Shown here one piece after another: positions 10,731 to 23,496 of a stretch of DNA of 64,000 nucleotides. Source of the DNA: Protonemura montana (lineage: Eukaryota; Arthropoda; Insecta; Plecoptera; Nemouridae); assembly GCA_947568835.1 (NCBI GenBank), contig OX387604.1:6149360-6213359 (forward strand), written 5' to 3'. A program made the translations under genes and the position numbers. Below the pieces are notes generated by a model. It saw nothing but the letters and a program-made list of their open reading frames with translations. It did not search any database and was not told where the DNA came from. Within the stretch, counting starts at the first letter, position 1, and each line of letters begins with the position of its first letter.

Positions 10731-13700
10731 GTAGTGAATGGAGCGTTATGCGTAGTCCAGTTAAATCTGTCTCGGAAGTCAATTACCCTGTCAAACTAAG
10801 CGAAACCGTCATATTGCCTTAACTATTACACCAGTGCAATGTTTGTTACATTTATTTAGCCAATATAAAAGAGACAGGCTCGTTTATTTGCCTTTTTTAT
10901 TTTTTTTTATAAGTACAAAGCTATTTTAATGTTTCTTCAGTGCGTTGTACCCTACGACTACTAGCTGCAATTTCTTCTCCAAAAGTCGAAGTAACGTGGA
11001 GAGTAGAAATACATGGGTCAGAGTGCAGGCAGGCTCATTATTAAATAGGGTCAGTGAACAGGAAGTTGTAACTGTAGCCAAATAGAATGGTGGAGCAACC
11101 ACCATTGCCCTCAGTCACCTGTCGGCTTGGCTGGTTGAAAGTACACACTGTCCGGGGTACTACAGCAAGGTTCACTTGGTAAACGCTTGTAACCGTCGGC
11201 CACGGCCGGTCAGTCTTACACAAACACATCGCGTACGTTCCTTGAGGTCTCTTCCTTTCCCACCACTTGTTCTCTCCACGTATCCCTAGCTTTGAAATTT
11301 GACTGTACAACTCGAATGGGAAAACATGGTGCAAGCGCTCTCACTCATAAGTACAAAGACTACTGGCACAACGATTTTAATATGCGAGCACATTATTCTG
11401 TGCTAGCAGCTTGTGAGAGTGATGTTTCAATTCAAGGTTCAAAAGCCAGTGGGGAAGCATTAGTAACGTCATAATGCTGAGATTTTTACGAGAAGTTATC
11501 TAGCAAGTAACACGTTGTACCTGTAAGCCTATTACGCAATGTTGAAGCGGGCGCTGTTTATGTATAGACTACGGCGTACGATCTGTCATCAAGGAGGTTA
11601 TTATAAACTTCAATCAAAATGCACCCTAATTTAATGTAAGTGTTTTATTTCAATTTACCATATCTTGTCAATAGAACCAATACCTACCATACTTTCAAAG
11701 TATAAACAGGCTTTAGTTTCATGCGTAGTACCACGAAAAAACAATTGCCAGAGCATTATAATGAGCAAAATCACCACGTTAAGTATACTTTAAACGAACA
11801 GTTGTTAGATACTCTGTTGAGCAGAGAAATTGTTGTCAATTTTAGAACAAAGATTAAAGTTCCTTTGTTTCCTTTGTTTGACGAGTTGATCAGCATCGGC
11901 AGCAAAAGGGGAAAAAGGGGAAGTAGGGCATGCAGGCACATTAGCAGCTCAATGTTCCACAACATTCCCGTAAAATTCCGTCAAGTTCCGTATTTTCTCT
12001 TTGGCAATCTTCTTTCACGACTTGCTCAGACTCCGAGTCTGAGTTCTCATTTCGTGCAAACGTCCTTGCAACGCTCCTTCATATGGTATGGCAGATGATG
12101 AAAGTCAGGGCAGTATGTTGCTGGCTTAACAACGTAGGTACCTAGCGTTTCAAAGTCAGCCAAACGAGCAAATTGAATTCCATACATCGCAGATAAAATC
12201 ACAGAAAATAGACTACACGCACGACTAAAACAACGGTTAATAATTGCAAAATTGTATCGATCAAAAGAACGCTCAAATCATTATTTGTCTTCTAATAAGT
12301 ATGTTATCATAAATACATTACTCTTATTTGAAGATAATTGCATCAAAGTCATGACATCAGAAACGAATATATATTTTTAAGAGTTTCATTTTATTTTACT
12401 GAGTGTTTGGCTAGTTTTTACTCTATATTTATGTCGTGTTTCACAGATCACAATGGTGCAACAAAGAGGGATGTTGGTAGATTGCCAAGACAAGCAAATA
12501 AGTACCATCGCATAAGAATTGGAAGTGGCCGCGGTGGTGGAAGAACGAGGGCTTAACAGCCCGATATGCTCTGCAACAGTTGGCGCCCTCTCTCCAATGC
12601 CAGGAGGCGATAGCAATCTACAAGCACGGTTTTATGAAAGCGAAATCAACAGGAAAAGATTCCACGGTATAGTGTGAAAAATAAAAGTCTTGTGAAATTG
12701 ATAGAAATTAATTATAAACGTTAAAATAATTAATCCTTTTGATATTAAAGTGATAACCCTGATCATTAAACGCGGTATCTATTCAAAACAATTTAAAAAG
12801 ATGCTACGCTATAACAAGAAAATGTAATTATAATGTCAATGAATCAAAGAAGCAGAAATGTGTTCTATTCTGTTACAACGATACATTCAACAACAAACGA
12901 GATTCTGCTTCGCTTGGTTAAGGCTACAGTTGTACCTATCACACCATAACCCCCTTCTAGGCCCCACCTTACTCAACTTGAAACAATCAAACAAAAAGCA
13001 GTTGGCAAACACTCGGAAAGCTTTGTAAGGGAAACACACATTGAATTAAATGGCCGAAATATATAATTAAAGTGCATTGGAGTGTACCCAGTAGCTCCAA
13101 GTAGCGCGGACCGCCTATGTCACTCTCAAGGGAGTGTCACTATGTAAACAATGTATCTTACTGAAAACAGCGAATACGAGAAGAGGAGAGATGACTCTAT
13201 ATAAAATCATATTCCCTACAGATGTCCACAAACTATTTGAAGTGAAGTGACCCAAATAAACATGGTTGCGTGTATTGGTTAGTGGATACTTACTATTTGG
13301 ACAAAGTTTCTCTAATTGACACATGTACCTCATCGTGTAATGATCACCTTTTAAGGTTCAGAATCCTTCTCCAAAATGTCTGACGAAAGAGAGGTAAATA
13401 CAGTCCCTTTATGAAATATTTTGGTGACAATATCTGTGAAGTAGGATATTTTTGAAATTATGATAGTTTTTTTAGCTACGCAATAATACTGTTCAATACA
13501 CGTAGGTTTGCGGGTGCACCTTTTTACAAAAATAAATATCCAGCCACTATCGTCTAGTGATGTGCACATTTCTTGATCCCAGTTTGATAATTTAATTAAA
13601 AAAACAGATTGTGTGTGTCCCCTAGTTGAAATTGGAATCGAAGGTTTTCAACAACCCATGCAATGTCTAACCGCCGAGCCATAGACCACATACAAAGAAA

Positions 13701-14342
13701 CCTATAACGACCCAAGACCCAACCAACAGGACCGACTTGACTCGAAAAGAAAAATTGTTTTCCGATATTGGATTCACATTTATCGCACACAAGCTCCACA
13801 GTACACACATTATCGTATCGATCTAGACCACATGGAACAATCAATTATCTTAATAATCATGGTCGTTATGCTCTCTTATTCTTTGCGCTAGCAACTGTAG
13901 CGACTGAGAATACAACTGCAAGAACCAGTTGTAAATAAAATCCCTAAGGAGTTGAGGGGAAAAGAAAAATTCAGATGATACGAGAAAAATGAGAGAATTT
14001 CTGGATATTTTTGTTTATATACGCAACGACAGTTTGCAGAACGGTTCAACAAATGATGATGAAAATAGAAAAAAGTGCACTGAAAAGCAGTTTAATACAA
14101 CTTTTAACTATAGAATGTCTTCAAAGAAATATAAAATACAATTCAACGCTATGACCAATTGCAATAACTTGGGCATTTTCCTCCGTAATATCTGTCACGA
14201 TTTACGGTGTGATTTAAATGCTGGACTCAGATACTATCTGTGTATTATTTTTACCTGTGATAACCTTAATTCTATCCACAGCGTTCCTTCAATTCTTAAT
14301 AATTATACACATTCCTTAAATGAGTATCCAAAAAATGCATAC
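10731..14342. other. non-coding stretch, no gene recognised
   Basis: AT-rich sequence. A minus-strand frame at 11041-11334 begins without ATG and has protein-like composition (several Trp and Cys) but no recognisable family. A plausible plus-strand acceptor (TCGTGTTTCACAG) is present near 12446 without a convincing exon after it. Confidence 0.45.
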
Positions 14343-14428
14343 CTGCTCCAGCCATGTGATATCCTGGCTTCGTAATCCGGAGAAGACACAAACAACTTAC
14401 CTGGAACAAAAGGAAATGAAAAATTAGT
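14343..14428 (-). promoter_or_regulatory. candidate recursive splice site with 58-nt RS-exon
   Basis: Read on the minus strand: a CTAAT branch-point-like motif, about 20 nt of nearly pure pyrimidine, then TTCCAG joined directly to GTAAGTT. The 3' splice site therefore abuts a perfect 5' splice site at 14,401/14,400. This is the known architecture of recursive ('ratchet') splice sites in long introns. Downstream, 58 nt after the junction, GGAGCAG/GTATGC offers a second donor. The 58-nt segment is open in one frame (KLFVSSPDYEARISHGWS), but its length is not a multiple of three, so inclusion would shift a reading frame, as is common for RS-exons. The host gene is not visible in the window. Confidence 0.55.
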
Positions 14429-15475
14429 TTTTTGCGTGTGATTCGTTTGGCCATCTCTATAAGAGGGGAAAAATAAGGCAAGTAGACGCAAGGAATTGGC
14501 CAAAACACATACACAGAAAGTGTCCTACATGGTTTTGTTTCCTACCCATTAAACATAGATACTAATAAAGACAAATAAAAAAGCAATGTCTATCTCACAG
14601 CACCACCAATAGAAAAAGTTTGCTGCACGCTCGAAACGATGTTCCAACATATCCTTTCTTAATCGCTTCAAAAGTGATCTTCACGCTTCGGGAAAACGAA
14701 TAGAAGTAAAGCGAAGAGATGTGATGTTGAGTTGCTGCATGAGCCGCGAAGTAACGGGACTAGGACTGGGACTGGGACCAGGAACGGGACCAGTCCAGGA
14801 GTGCGAAACTTCTATGTGAGCGAATGGCGATTTCCCCAAAGGTTGAAAGTATACGTCCATCGTAGCACCGACCCTGCGTTTGCCGTCAACGATGACGTAA
14901 TCAACATGACAGCCAAGATAATATCAGCGTGGTCGCTACACTCCCTAGACTAGGGAGTCTAGGAGGGGGAAGAGGGTGGCAAAATCCCTCCCCCACAACC
15001 ACCTTCTCGGGCTTGGCCCAAAGTTATGCGTGATTTATTCAGGCACACAAGGCTCGTTTCTATTCACGCTAGTTCCAGTTTCACTTAACAATTTCAAACA
15101 TACTTATCGTATTGTGGGTTTTTTCAACTTGTCGTGGATGACCGCATTACAACCAACTGACAGGTATTTTCACCATCAGCAAATCCATCAAAATAAATTT
15201 CAATGAAATTCTATCAAACATATAGTATTTTATAAACAAATTTCAGTCCAACACTTTATTTTTGAGCCATGAACATGGGGGAGTGGTGAACAGACTTTGA
15301 AAATTTATTGGCGGTAATTTCATTATTGCAATCATCGAGTTGCATTGGTATCACTAAAATCACCAAACTAACCAAGAACCACCAAGAACTTGGACCGTCA
15401 GTCACTAATTATTTTTGTATGTAAAGTAAAACTTTACGCTGGCGTGCAATCTAAGTTCTTTGTTTGTGCTGCATT
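14429..15475. other. non-coding stretch, no gene recognised
   Basis: Contains a short GGGACTGGGACCAG-type hexamer repeat (about 14756-14796) and a 19-bp palindrome-like ACTCCCTAG/CTAGGGAGT near 14940. No gene supported. Confidence 0.5.
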
Positions 15476-15600
15476 ACAACGCAACGCAACGCAACGCATC
15501 GCATCGCATCGAAATGAAATGAAACGAAACGAAACGAAACGAAACGAAACGAAACGAAACGAAACGAAACGAAACGAATCGCAATGTGACGCGACGCGAA
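15476..15600. repeat. pentanucleotide array (GAAAC core)
   Basis: Twenty-five consecutive pentamers keep a strict 5-bp phase. Near-identical blocks follow in order: RCAAC, GCATC x3, GAAAT x2, GAAAC x11, then single GAATC, GCAAT, GTGAC, GCGAC and GCGAA. The core is uniform while the flanks are mutated, as expected for a microsatellite growing from its centre. Confidence 0.95.
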
Positions 15601-17845
15601 GCATCATAACGACAGCGCCGAAGAGAATGTAGCGCTCGTCATCACGCCCGCATGAATCCACTTCTTCGCCAGCAAGGCCAACATCGAAACTAAGTTTACA
15701 AAGTTTTGAAAACGGCAGAATCTTTGTCCCCATCTTTCCCTGGCTTCAGCTCTGTTCAAACTAGTTAATTCAGTTGGTGGTCCGACGGACCGCGCCGTGC
15801 AGCAGCATTTTATTCTCTCCTTGCACGCCTGTTTTTCTTCAAAACTCTGTTCATATCTTTTATGAGCTTTTATTCCTGTCTCATGCAATATACGCTGAGT
15901 GCACGACCTTCGCCTACGATTCGAGTGGAAAAATCTTTTAAAAATCAACGCAAAATAGAGAAAATTACGAAATGCTCGGCAAACAAATCAACCGAAAGGT
16001 TTTCAATGTTGTAAGCGGCAAACAAAGCTCTCGTTACATTACCGATCCTAAGAAACATTGCTCCAAGTCATTTAATGGACCACGAAAAAACCTGGTCTGT
16101 TTGTGAAGAGTTGGATGGGTAAAGTCGTCTCTCTTCACATTGCTACCAATTTCTCGATAGCGAAGGAAATCTGCTCGTAGAGGTACTCAAACTGAAGAAG
16201 GAACGTTTGTCCAGTCCAATTCGATAGAAGGCTACTTAGTCGGCAGCGGACCTTTTCTCTTCTCATCTGAAGCTAGATATTCGATATCGTCATCTTTAAC
16301 CCATCATTACCCGGTACCATCGGTCAGTGCCACAGGGCCGTTGATCACTGCTGATGAAAACGGCAGTAATTCAATCATAACTTATAATTAAATCGGAGTA
16401 TATAGTTATCCAAGCTCTAGATATGAATCGATCAATGAAAATGTAACACGAATGTCCATGTATTTCAAGCAGGTACTATATCGGACTGTGCAAAATTGTC
16501 TTTTGTTTGTCGAGATTGTGCCATGCTTAGCCGGAAAAGGTGCTAGGGTCCCTGCTGACTGAGTTTTGAATTTCTTAAATAGATCTCCCTTCGTAGGAAA
16601 ACTCCTTTTTGGAAAATCATCAACTCTTTTTACACTGTGAATGTATTCTTTAATTAGAAATTAAAGTTTACTAGCATGTCAGTTAACAAGACAAAGACAA
16701 GGCGGTGTGGATTTAGAGTCAACTTTCTCTCGCAGTACTTCCCTCCTGATCGGGGTTTATATGAACTCTGCACATAACAAGCCAGGTCAGTAGGATCTTC
16801 CTCAGTGAACCATCGATGTAGGTTCATCAATTGCGTCCGATTGAAATCAAATAATAACGAAACAAATCAAGTCGAGGGTGACACTCTTTCTAGATCGCTT
16901 TGAAAAGCACTCAGCAATTGGGAATGACGTCGAGATTACAACATGTATCGTCAGTTTTGGAATTAAATGAAACACCGTTTGAATTAACGGATATTTTATG
17001 TAATCCTTATTAAATTATCAAGTAATGACATAGCATGTCCTCTGACCATACCACTTCAGGCTATAGAGTTTGTACGAATTATATGAGAGCTATTCGGAAA
17101 ATTTACTTGAGCCGTTAGGAATAAAATTGAACTCATACCATAGAATTTAAATCTACTATCCAAAGGGTATGATTAAAATAACAATTAGGAAACACATAAT
17201 ACCTCAATTTTAATGCCTAAGCAGATAATACCTGAAAATAATGCAAGGGGTCAGGTTCGAGACTAGCATGGAATTACGAGGGCAAGAGAATTATAACGCT
17301 ACAGGCTTAGAGGTAGGTTTGGTATGGGTGGGTGGGTGGTAAATACTAAATACCAATTGTGTTTGTTTTGTATAGCAAATTAACAAAAGATAAACTGGGC
17401 GTGGCATTGAAACGCTAGACGTGACTGAGCGATTTGGTTCAATGCAATTTCTAAGACTTACTGCAGTACGACATGCTTTCAATAAACCTATTTAGAGCGA
17501 ACAACACAATAGAATAACGTAGACTGTTCGATGTTAAGCGATGAGTTCATTTTCAATAGCATAAATAGTATTGAAGCACAAATATTTTTTTGTACACTAC
17601 TTGGATGTTTGTGGCGTGAGTATCGTATGCTGCAAACTACCTTTAGTAGAACTTACAATAACTATACGATTTCGTAACGCATTTCGACTAAGGCTTCCCT
17701 TCTGATTCTAATTTCTATCGAGGTGATTCCCAATTGTGCAGGCTCTGGCTACCAATCTGGAATAGGGATTTCAAGTGTGAGCTGAATCCTGTTGAGAACC
17801 CAACACAAATAAGCAGTGATGATTAGGAAGATGAGAGAGCTTGCC

Positions 17846-17850
<5 letters not shown>
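15601..17850. other. non-coding stretch, no gene recognised
   Basis: AT-rich, no ordered repeat seen. Minus-strand frames at 15604-15948 and 15434-15733 overlap the pentamer array or lack similarity and are not supported as genes. Confidence 0.5.

Positions 17851-17895
<45 letters not shown>
17851..17895. repeat. (GGC)15 trinucleotide repeat
   Basis: Fifteen uninterrupted GGC units preceded by GTGGT. The minus-strand translation is poly-Arg, poly-Ala or poly-Pro depending on frame, but no start, splice site or flanking coding signal supports an exon. Confidence 0.95.
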
Positions 17896-19936
17896 TGCAG
17901 AATATTATCTTACAGAATAGGGATAATTGCGCGCGGGAAAGCATTAGCAAGGAAATAATAACATAGAACCAGAGGAAATGAAAAGGAAAGAGAAATAATG
18001 TCACGCAAACTATTGCACAGAGCTTTATGTGAGGAGAGGCGAGAGCGATGGCGCAGTGAGGGTGTGGGCCCAGGGCCTGGAGACGAGGCTAGGGCCCTGT
18101 TACCTAACAAGAACAGAGCAAACAGCTACAACTAAATGAGGTGAACAATATCGTTGGAAGCACTAAGCTTGCGATCAAAGTTTTCAGCGGAAAATTCTAC
18201 AACTTTTTGGAAATATCATAATTTCCCATTTCTCGTCCCAAATAGTAGAACAATAATCCATTCTGATAAACCAAGATTTGTGATGAATGGAAACTTCGCA
18301 GGATTGTCTGCACTCTGGAGTAACTCGGTAAAATCCAGTTCTAACTCTCGCAGCGTCGCGTGGGTTTCTCCACGAAATCTTCAGCCCCCGTGGTTTCAGT
18401 CGATAGTTTAATTGGTAAATTTTACACCTTGGCTTAAGCGCTACAGCTAATAGTTGATGGGAACTTTAACCTGAAACTGGCATGCTCTGTTCAGAGGACA
18501 AAACTGGGAAACTATCGGTGAAGCGTAGAAAATGATGCATGATTGCAATGGGGTTAATTCACGATAAGAAATTGTCAATAATCCGCGAGGTGGTGGTACA
18601 TAGGATAACGTGATCCACTGACGGTGTCCTATGGTTAATCGGGAACATTATTCTCCTTTCAAAATCGCTCCTTCCACGCCTGTACACATCTTTCCAACCA
18701 TTAATCATTCATCGACTCCATTAGCCAGAATATGCAGAATATTAGTCAGAATACATCCACGATAGTTGGATAGAAACAGGGAATGACATCGCTGTGCACG
18801 TAGGCACCGACACACTTCACTGTGACCTAGCTCAAAAATCATTGCAATCATGAATAACTAGATTAACATTATGCTATATGTTATGACGATCGTAACTTCT
18901 ATTTTATAAGCGCGAATAAAAATACGCAACAGAGATATTTCTCTTGGCATTAATTTAATATTATACAAATTAGCTGTGATAAAACCCAGGACTAAGTACC
19001 ACAAATTGCCCGAGGGTTGTCATTTTCAAATAGTATGCATAATCCCTTAGGGAGTGAAGGCAAAACCTCAAGAATAATCCGGGTTGTGGGACCAAACAGA
19101 GCTTTCCGCCTGCTGCCGGTTGGAGGGGTAGTTTCTACGCTGCGAGATAATGGGAAATGTACAGCAAGAAAGGAATGAAACAGTCTCTGTGATAACCACA
19201 TGCCTAACGTAGTAAGAAACCAGCCTCGGGTTTGCCACATGAATATATATAAAAAAAATCAGACAGATTTACGCTTACAGATTTGTTTACGTCCAAACTG
19301 ACATACCATAAAATATCTACCAGATGAATCATTTCATATTATTAACAAGCTCAACTCATAACAATGATCAGTTTTGCTTAGTGTTGAGAACCTATCCCTG
19401 CATGATTTATAAAAAAAATTCTGCCGTCGTTGTCGTCGACGTCTTCGTCGTCTTCGTAAAATCAATTAACTTCTGAGAGGCTGAAAGTGTGTGGAAATGT
19501 CTTGCCGCGGTTCCAATTAGTTTCCTGTAAGCTGTGCCTATCTCAGCTCCCCACCGCCTCTCCTCTCTCCTTACCAGACTCCAGAGAAACCCCTTTCCAG
19601 CCCTTGCTACTTGATGCCAGTATAGAAGGTAACTGACAGATAAGAAGAGACGGGATAGAAAAAAAACCCAGGTGAAAGATGAAGGGAGAAAAATAGCGGT
19701 AATGTCGCTCGGAAATAATTTTGTCGCGTAAGTGATGAATTATACGTGACAAGACGCGAAAAGAATGCTACTAAATTTATGTATTCTACATATTATATTC
19801 CACTCAATTTCTCCGTGCCCCGAAGAAGACAATGCTGCGAATGCGAGCTGAGTTGACGTTTTCACCCACGCAGAGTCCTGAAATACGGCCGACCCTTGCT
19901 GCTTTTCAATCGTAATACAGCCAGGGGCAACCATAC
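17896..19936. other. non-coding stretch, no gene recognised
   Basis: Contains a GTC/TTC-rich trinucleotide patch at about 19423-19459. Nothing else recognised. Confidence 0.5.
19423..19459. repeat. imperfect (GTC)n / (TTC)n repeat
   Basis: Runs of GTCGTTGTCGTCGACGTC followed by TTCGTCGTCTTCGT. Confidence 0.8.
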
Positions 19937-20112
19937 CAGTGGCGGACGTGGAGGGTAGGGGTCCCCTACAAACATATTTTTATGGATCCTACAAAATGTA
20001 AAAGTACATCCCGCTAACAAATAAAGACGGCTAAAATCTACTAAACATTTTCCTAGATATTAATTTTTAACGCACAAAGAAGAATTTTGATCGAGAAAAT
20101 TGTGGCTTGAGA
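19937..20112. mobile_element. hAT-like terminal fragment
   Basis: CAGTGGCGGACGTGGAGGG followed by TAGGGGTCCCC is typical of the ends of hAT-type non-autonomous elements and resembles the ends of the better preserved element that starts at 20121. No matching CCACTG end with a copy of the flanking AACCATAC was found, so the other end is lost. The right boundary is arbitrary, set by the target duplication of the next element. Confidence 0.4.
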
Positions 20113-20120
20113 CACGAAAG
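20113..20120. repeat. 8-bp target-site duplication, left copy
   Basis: CACGAAAG, matching TACGAAAG at the other side of the element in 7 of 8 positions. Confidence 0.65.
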
Positions 20121-20632
20121 CAGTGGCGTAACTACTGCCGGGGCAGGCGGGGCGACCGCCCCTAGGCCTAGAGATTTTCCCTGATAAGGGGCCCACGAGC
20201 CAAGGCTAGTGGGGCCCGCCAGAAAGGAAAAACTTAGGTGCGTGCCGTATTCGCGCCAGCCGACGAGCCTGTCCCTACGACCCACGGTAAATTTATTATT
20301 TGTGTTTGCCAAAATAATCTTAAAGTTAATATTTGCATTTCAGGCACTCTCACTACCCCATTGAGGCTATGGGACTTGCCTACTCCTGGTAATGGTTACA
20401 TTGTACGTTGCTACTACCGCTGAGTGCGTAGGCTACAAACTAACGCTACTGCCCTACTCTTTGTTGGCGCAAAATACAGAATTTGTGTTATTTCTGCGGG
20501 TAGGGGTTACTATTTTTCCCAATCGTGTGAAAAAAATGCTTTTACACAATACGGTAAGAAGTTTAGTATTCACTGTTCACTGGGCTACGGTTGCTGACGG
20601 GCCATCGCGGGGCCCAAAAAAGGTGTATTAAA

Positions 20633-20657
20633 TGTTTGTTTGTTTGTTTGTTTGTTT
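20633..20657. repeat. (TGTT)n microsatellite
   Basis: Six TGTT tetramers within the hAT-like element. Confidence 0.9.
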
Positions 20658-20739
20658 ATTTTCCTATAGACATTTACATAGTAATTGTGTAGGCATCGTC
20701 AGTTATATATCAGTTATATACAGTATTTACAAAGATCAC

Positions 20740-20740
<1 letters not shown>

Positions 20741-20768
<28 letters not shown>
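20741..20768. repeat. poly-T tract (28)
   Basis: Uninterrupted 28-T run. It could be the tail of a minus-strand retroposed insert, but no 5' boundary or duplication is evident. Confidence 0.9.
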
Positions 20769-20777
<9 letters not shown>

Positions 20778-21907
20778 ACAACATGGTTTGTGAATGGTGA
20801 GGGGAGGGTGACTTTCTCGATATGTGACAATAACGAGAAAGTGAATTGTGAAAGAAAGTCTTCATAATAATAAAATACACCGCGCATTGCAAGCGTTTGC
20901 AATTTATATAATATTTCAGATAAAGTGAATAAACTTCCTAAAATAAGCAGATTTTTCGTGTTTCGAGTTTCCCGGTATGTGGGGATAGTATGGCCGTGAC
21001 AAAAGAAACTTTTAACAAAACTGGAAATGTCCTGATGTGCTCTTCAAGAAATGCGATAAGAAAAGATTAGATTATACTTATATAATGCGGGGGTTAATTA
21101 ATAATAATCCTAGCTTCAGTCATTCTCAATCCAATATGGCGCAAGGTGTCTCGTTTCCTTTCCTCCCATATAGAGTATAGTGTGCGGTCCCTTCGATCTT
21201 AAATCTATCATACTTTCTCAATCTGTAGTCACTTCAAAGTGAATATCACTACAAACTGAGTTTGATGGAGGTATCTTTTAGCTGTTTCAGAACGCGAATG
21301 AGACTGAAATATTTGCGTTCTCGTCATGTCAGGACTCCCCAAATTTCCCGAAACAAAGAAATAATAAATAATCCAACTGCTCGCAAACATGATCCAGACA
21401 TAGTTGGTGCCCGTGCGAAATATTTCCTTGTTGACAAAGGCCCATGTCGTCCTTTGGGGCATTTTCCTACATGCACTGGATTCCAAACGAAGCTTTTCTG
21501 CTAGCTACAATAAAAACAAAATCAAAAACGGGGCTTGGCTATTCACCTGCACTCGATGTCGCGTATTTTTAACCGTGTTGGCTATTTGCTGACAGAAAAT
21601 AAGACAAGTAGCTGTTTAAATAAAGGGAAGCTAACCCTGGGCAAATGTAATTCGTCACTTTTTACCTTGGATCGCTTTCGGTGATCCCGATTAATTACTA
21701 AATCGCAAAGAATTGTTTATTTTTAGTGACCACACATTTTTTCAGTATCTTTTTCAGCACTCGCAAGTGAACGTATACAAATGTGTGCGATACAGAAACA
21801 TTAGAACTGTTAATTTTTTCAGACCCCTTCCTTTGTGGAAGGGTGGAAGGGGGGGGGGCAACGAAAAATCTTTTCCCCGGGCCCAGGTACACTTAGTTAC
21901 ACCACTG

Positions 21908-21915
21908 TACGAAAG
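21908..21915. repeat. 8-bp target-site duplication, right copy
   Basis: TACGAAAG directly after the CCACTG terminus; differs from the left copy at the first base only. Confidence 0.65.
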
Positions 21916-23496
21916 ATTAAAAAAAATTAGTTAGAAAGACGAGTGAGTATGGAAACTACTTCTTAAAAAACGTTCCGGACACTAGCCCCAAGAAAATGTC
22001 GAACGATGGCCATATTTTAGAGCAAATCTTCGGGTTTTCAGAAAACATTATAAGCTTTGAGGAGCTTAAATATCAAGTATATAAGATCTAACTTTAATTC
22101 TTCGCATGAGAAACTGCACAAATTTTATTTTCAGTCCCTTCCGAAAAAAAGTGTTGGCCTTGTCGGGGTATGTAAATCTGCAGAATTTATTCTTCCGGGC
22201 CCTGACTGCCAATAACTCTATCTCAATCTGTAAATTGGATGCATTGTTATCGTGGATGATGTTATTTATTCAGTTTCAGCAAAGATTCTTTTGATTTTAC
22301 ACAATAATTGACTAGTGTTACCCGCTGAAGTTAAAATTTGACATGGGCTCAGCACAGGATTCGTTACCGAGCCAGTCCGCCTCTGAACCCTACATCCATT
22401 GCACTGAAAAGCCCCGGACAACCTACGTATAGCTGACACACAAGGTGCGGAAATTTCGCAAAGTTTTTGATCCGCCCTGTACTTGTAAGCTACATAATTA
22501 AACTCTTGTCTAAACAACAATTACAATTTGTGAGTGTTTAGTCACACGTAGGCTAGGCACCATGAGCAAGATTTATATGGGTTCTGGTCTCTGGATATAA
22601 ATCAATTGTAGGATGCTGAGTGCATACTGGGTTCCTGGGGTTCTCCGCTAGCCCTGACACATCACATCGCTATTTGTAATACGAGATAGATATACATGGC
22701 ATCAGGTGGGCCGGCCTCGCAATCTCCTCTGACAAGCAGGCAAGATCGTAAAACTGGTTAACGCATGCAATTACGCAGTACGCACTGGTCGCCGGTCGCC
22801 TGTCGCCTGTCGCAAACAACGCTACGCATGTTCTAAGTGTTGAGCATACTCCCTGGTCCACTCTATTCTACCAAATACCTGCCAGTGTAGAATGTATGAA
22901 ATTGACGATATCATATTAATTACTAGCTACCAAATGACTCTGTCTCTGACTTTGGACATATCATTCCATACTCGAAGCATCCATGGCATCAAAGGTCCGA
23001 AAATTATAATTCATCCCAAACCATTCCCTCCATACCATACCCTACCATACCAAACCATTCCTTTCTATTCCTAGCCATTTCATGTGTACTGTTTTCCATT
23101 TTGATTCGCTGGAAGGCTGGCTTTTCACACTCTCACGAAGGAATGTAATTTAATGACACAATGTTCGTAAGATCAAATGAAAAGATTTCCAACGAGTAAA
23201 GACTCTTTATAGTTAGTTCCAGAATTCTGTACGGTGTCATATTATAGAAAAGCGGAAGAGTCGATGCCTGCCTTCGCGCTCAGTAACGTTGGAAACAGAA
23301 GGAAACTAAAGAAGGAATTCCGTTGCTCAGCACGGCACGAATTACACGCATTTCGTGAGCGCTCGGCGGAACGTTCGGCGAGAACGCCATGGACACGTGA
23401 TGAAGGAAGGTGTCTCTTGTGAAATGTAATTACGCTGCAACAGTGCAACAACAATCTTTGACTTGCACAGTTACAGCATACCAAAGGGCAGTTCCT
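21916..23496. other. non-coding stretch, no gene recognised
   Basis: Contains a short CGCCTGT-type repeat (CGCCGGT, CGCCTGT, CGCCTGT) near 22791-22811 and a CCATACC-rich patch near 23028-23060. No gene supported. Confidence 0.5.

Larger units (their letters stand above)
20121..21907. mobile_element. non-autonomous hAT-like DNA transposon (1.79 kb)
   Basis: The left end reads CAGTGGCGTAACTA and the right end, reverse-complemented, reads CAGTGGTGTAACTA: 14-bp terminal inverted repeats with one mismatch. An 8-bp near-perfect duplication lies immediately outside both ends, as expected for hAT transposition. Both subterminal regions are G/C-rich (GGGGCAGGCGGGGC on the left; GGGCCCGGGG and a G10 run on the right). 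No internal frame resembles a hAT transposase or its dimerisation domain, so mobility would depend on a transposase from elsewhere. The inside holds a TGTT repeat and a 28-T tract. An alternative, less likely given the flanking match, is two unrelated ends that happen to face each other. Confidence 0.65.

Noticed and set aside
11041-11334. Minus-strand frame with Trp/Cys-rich composition
   Set aside because: Begins at a non-ATG codon with no acceptor or recognised motif.
18040-18070. TGGCGCAGTGAG resembling a tRNA box A
   Set aside because: No box B-like GGTTCGANTCC follows within range, so neither a tRNA gene nor a tRNA-headed SINE is supported.
20741-20768. 28-T tract as the tail of a minus-strand LINE or SINE
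   Set aside because: No reverse-transcriptase-like frame, 5' boundary or target duplication was found around it.
22900-23060. CCATACC-type short repeats
   Set aside because: Only a few irregular words over a short distance; not a defined array.
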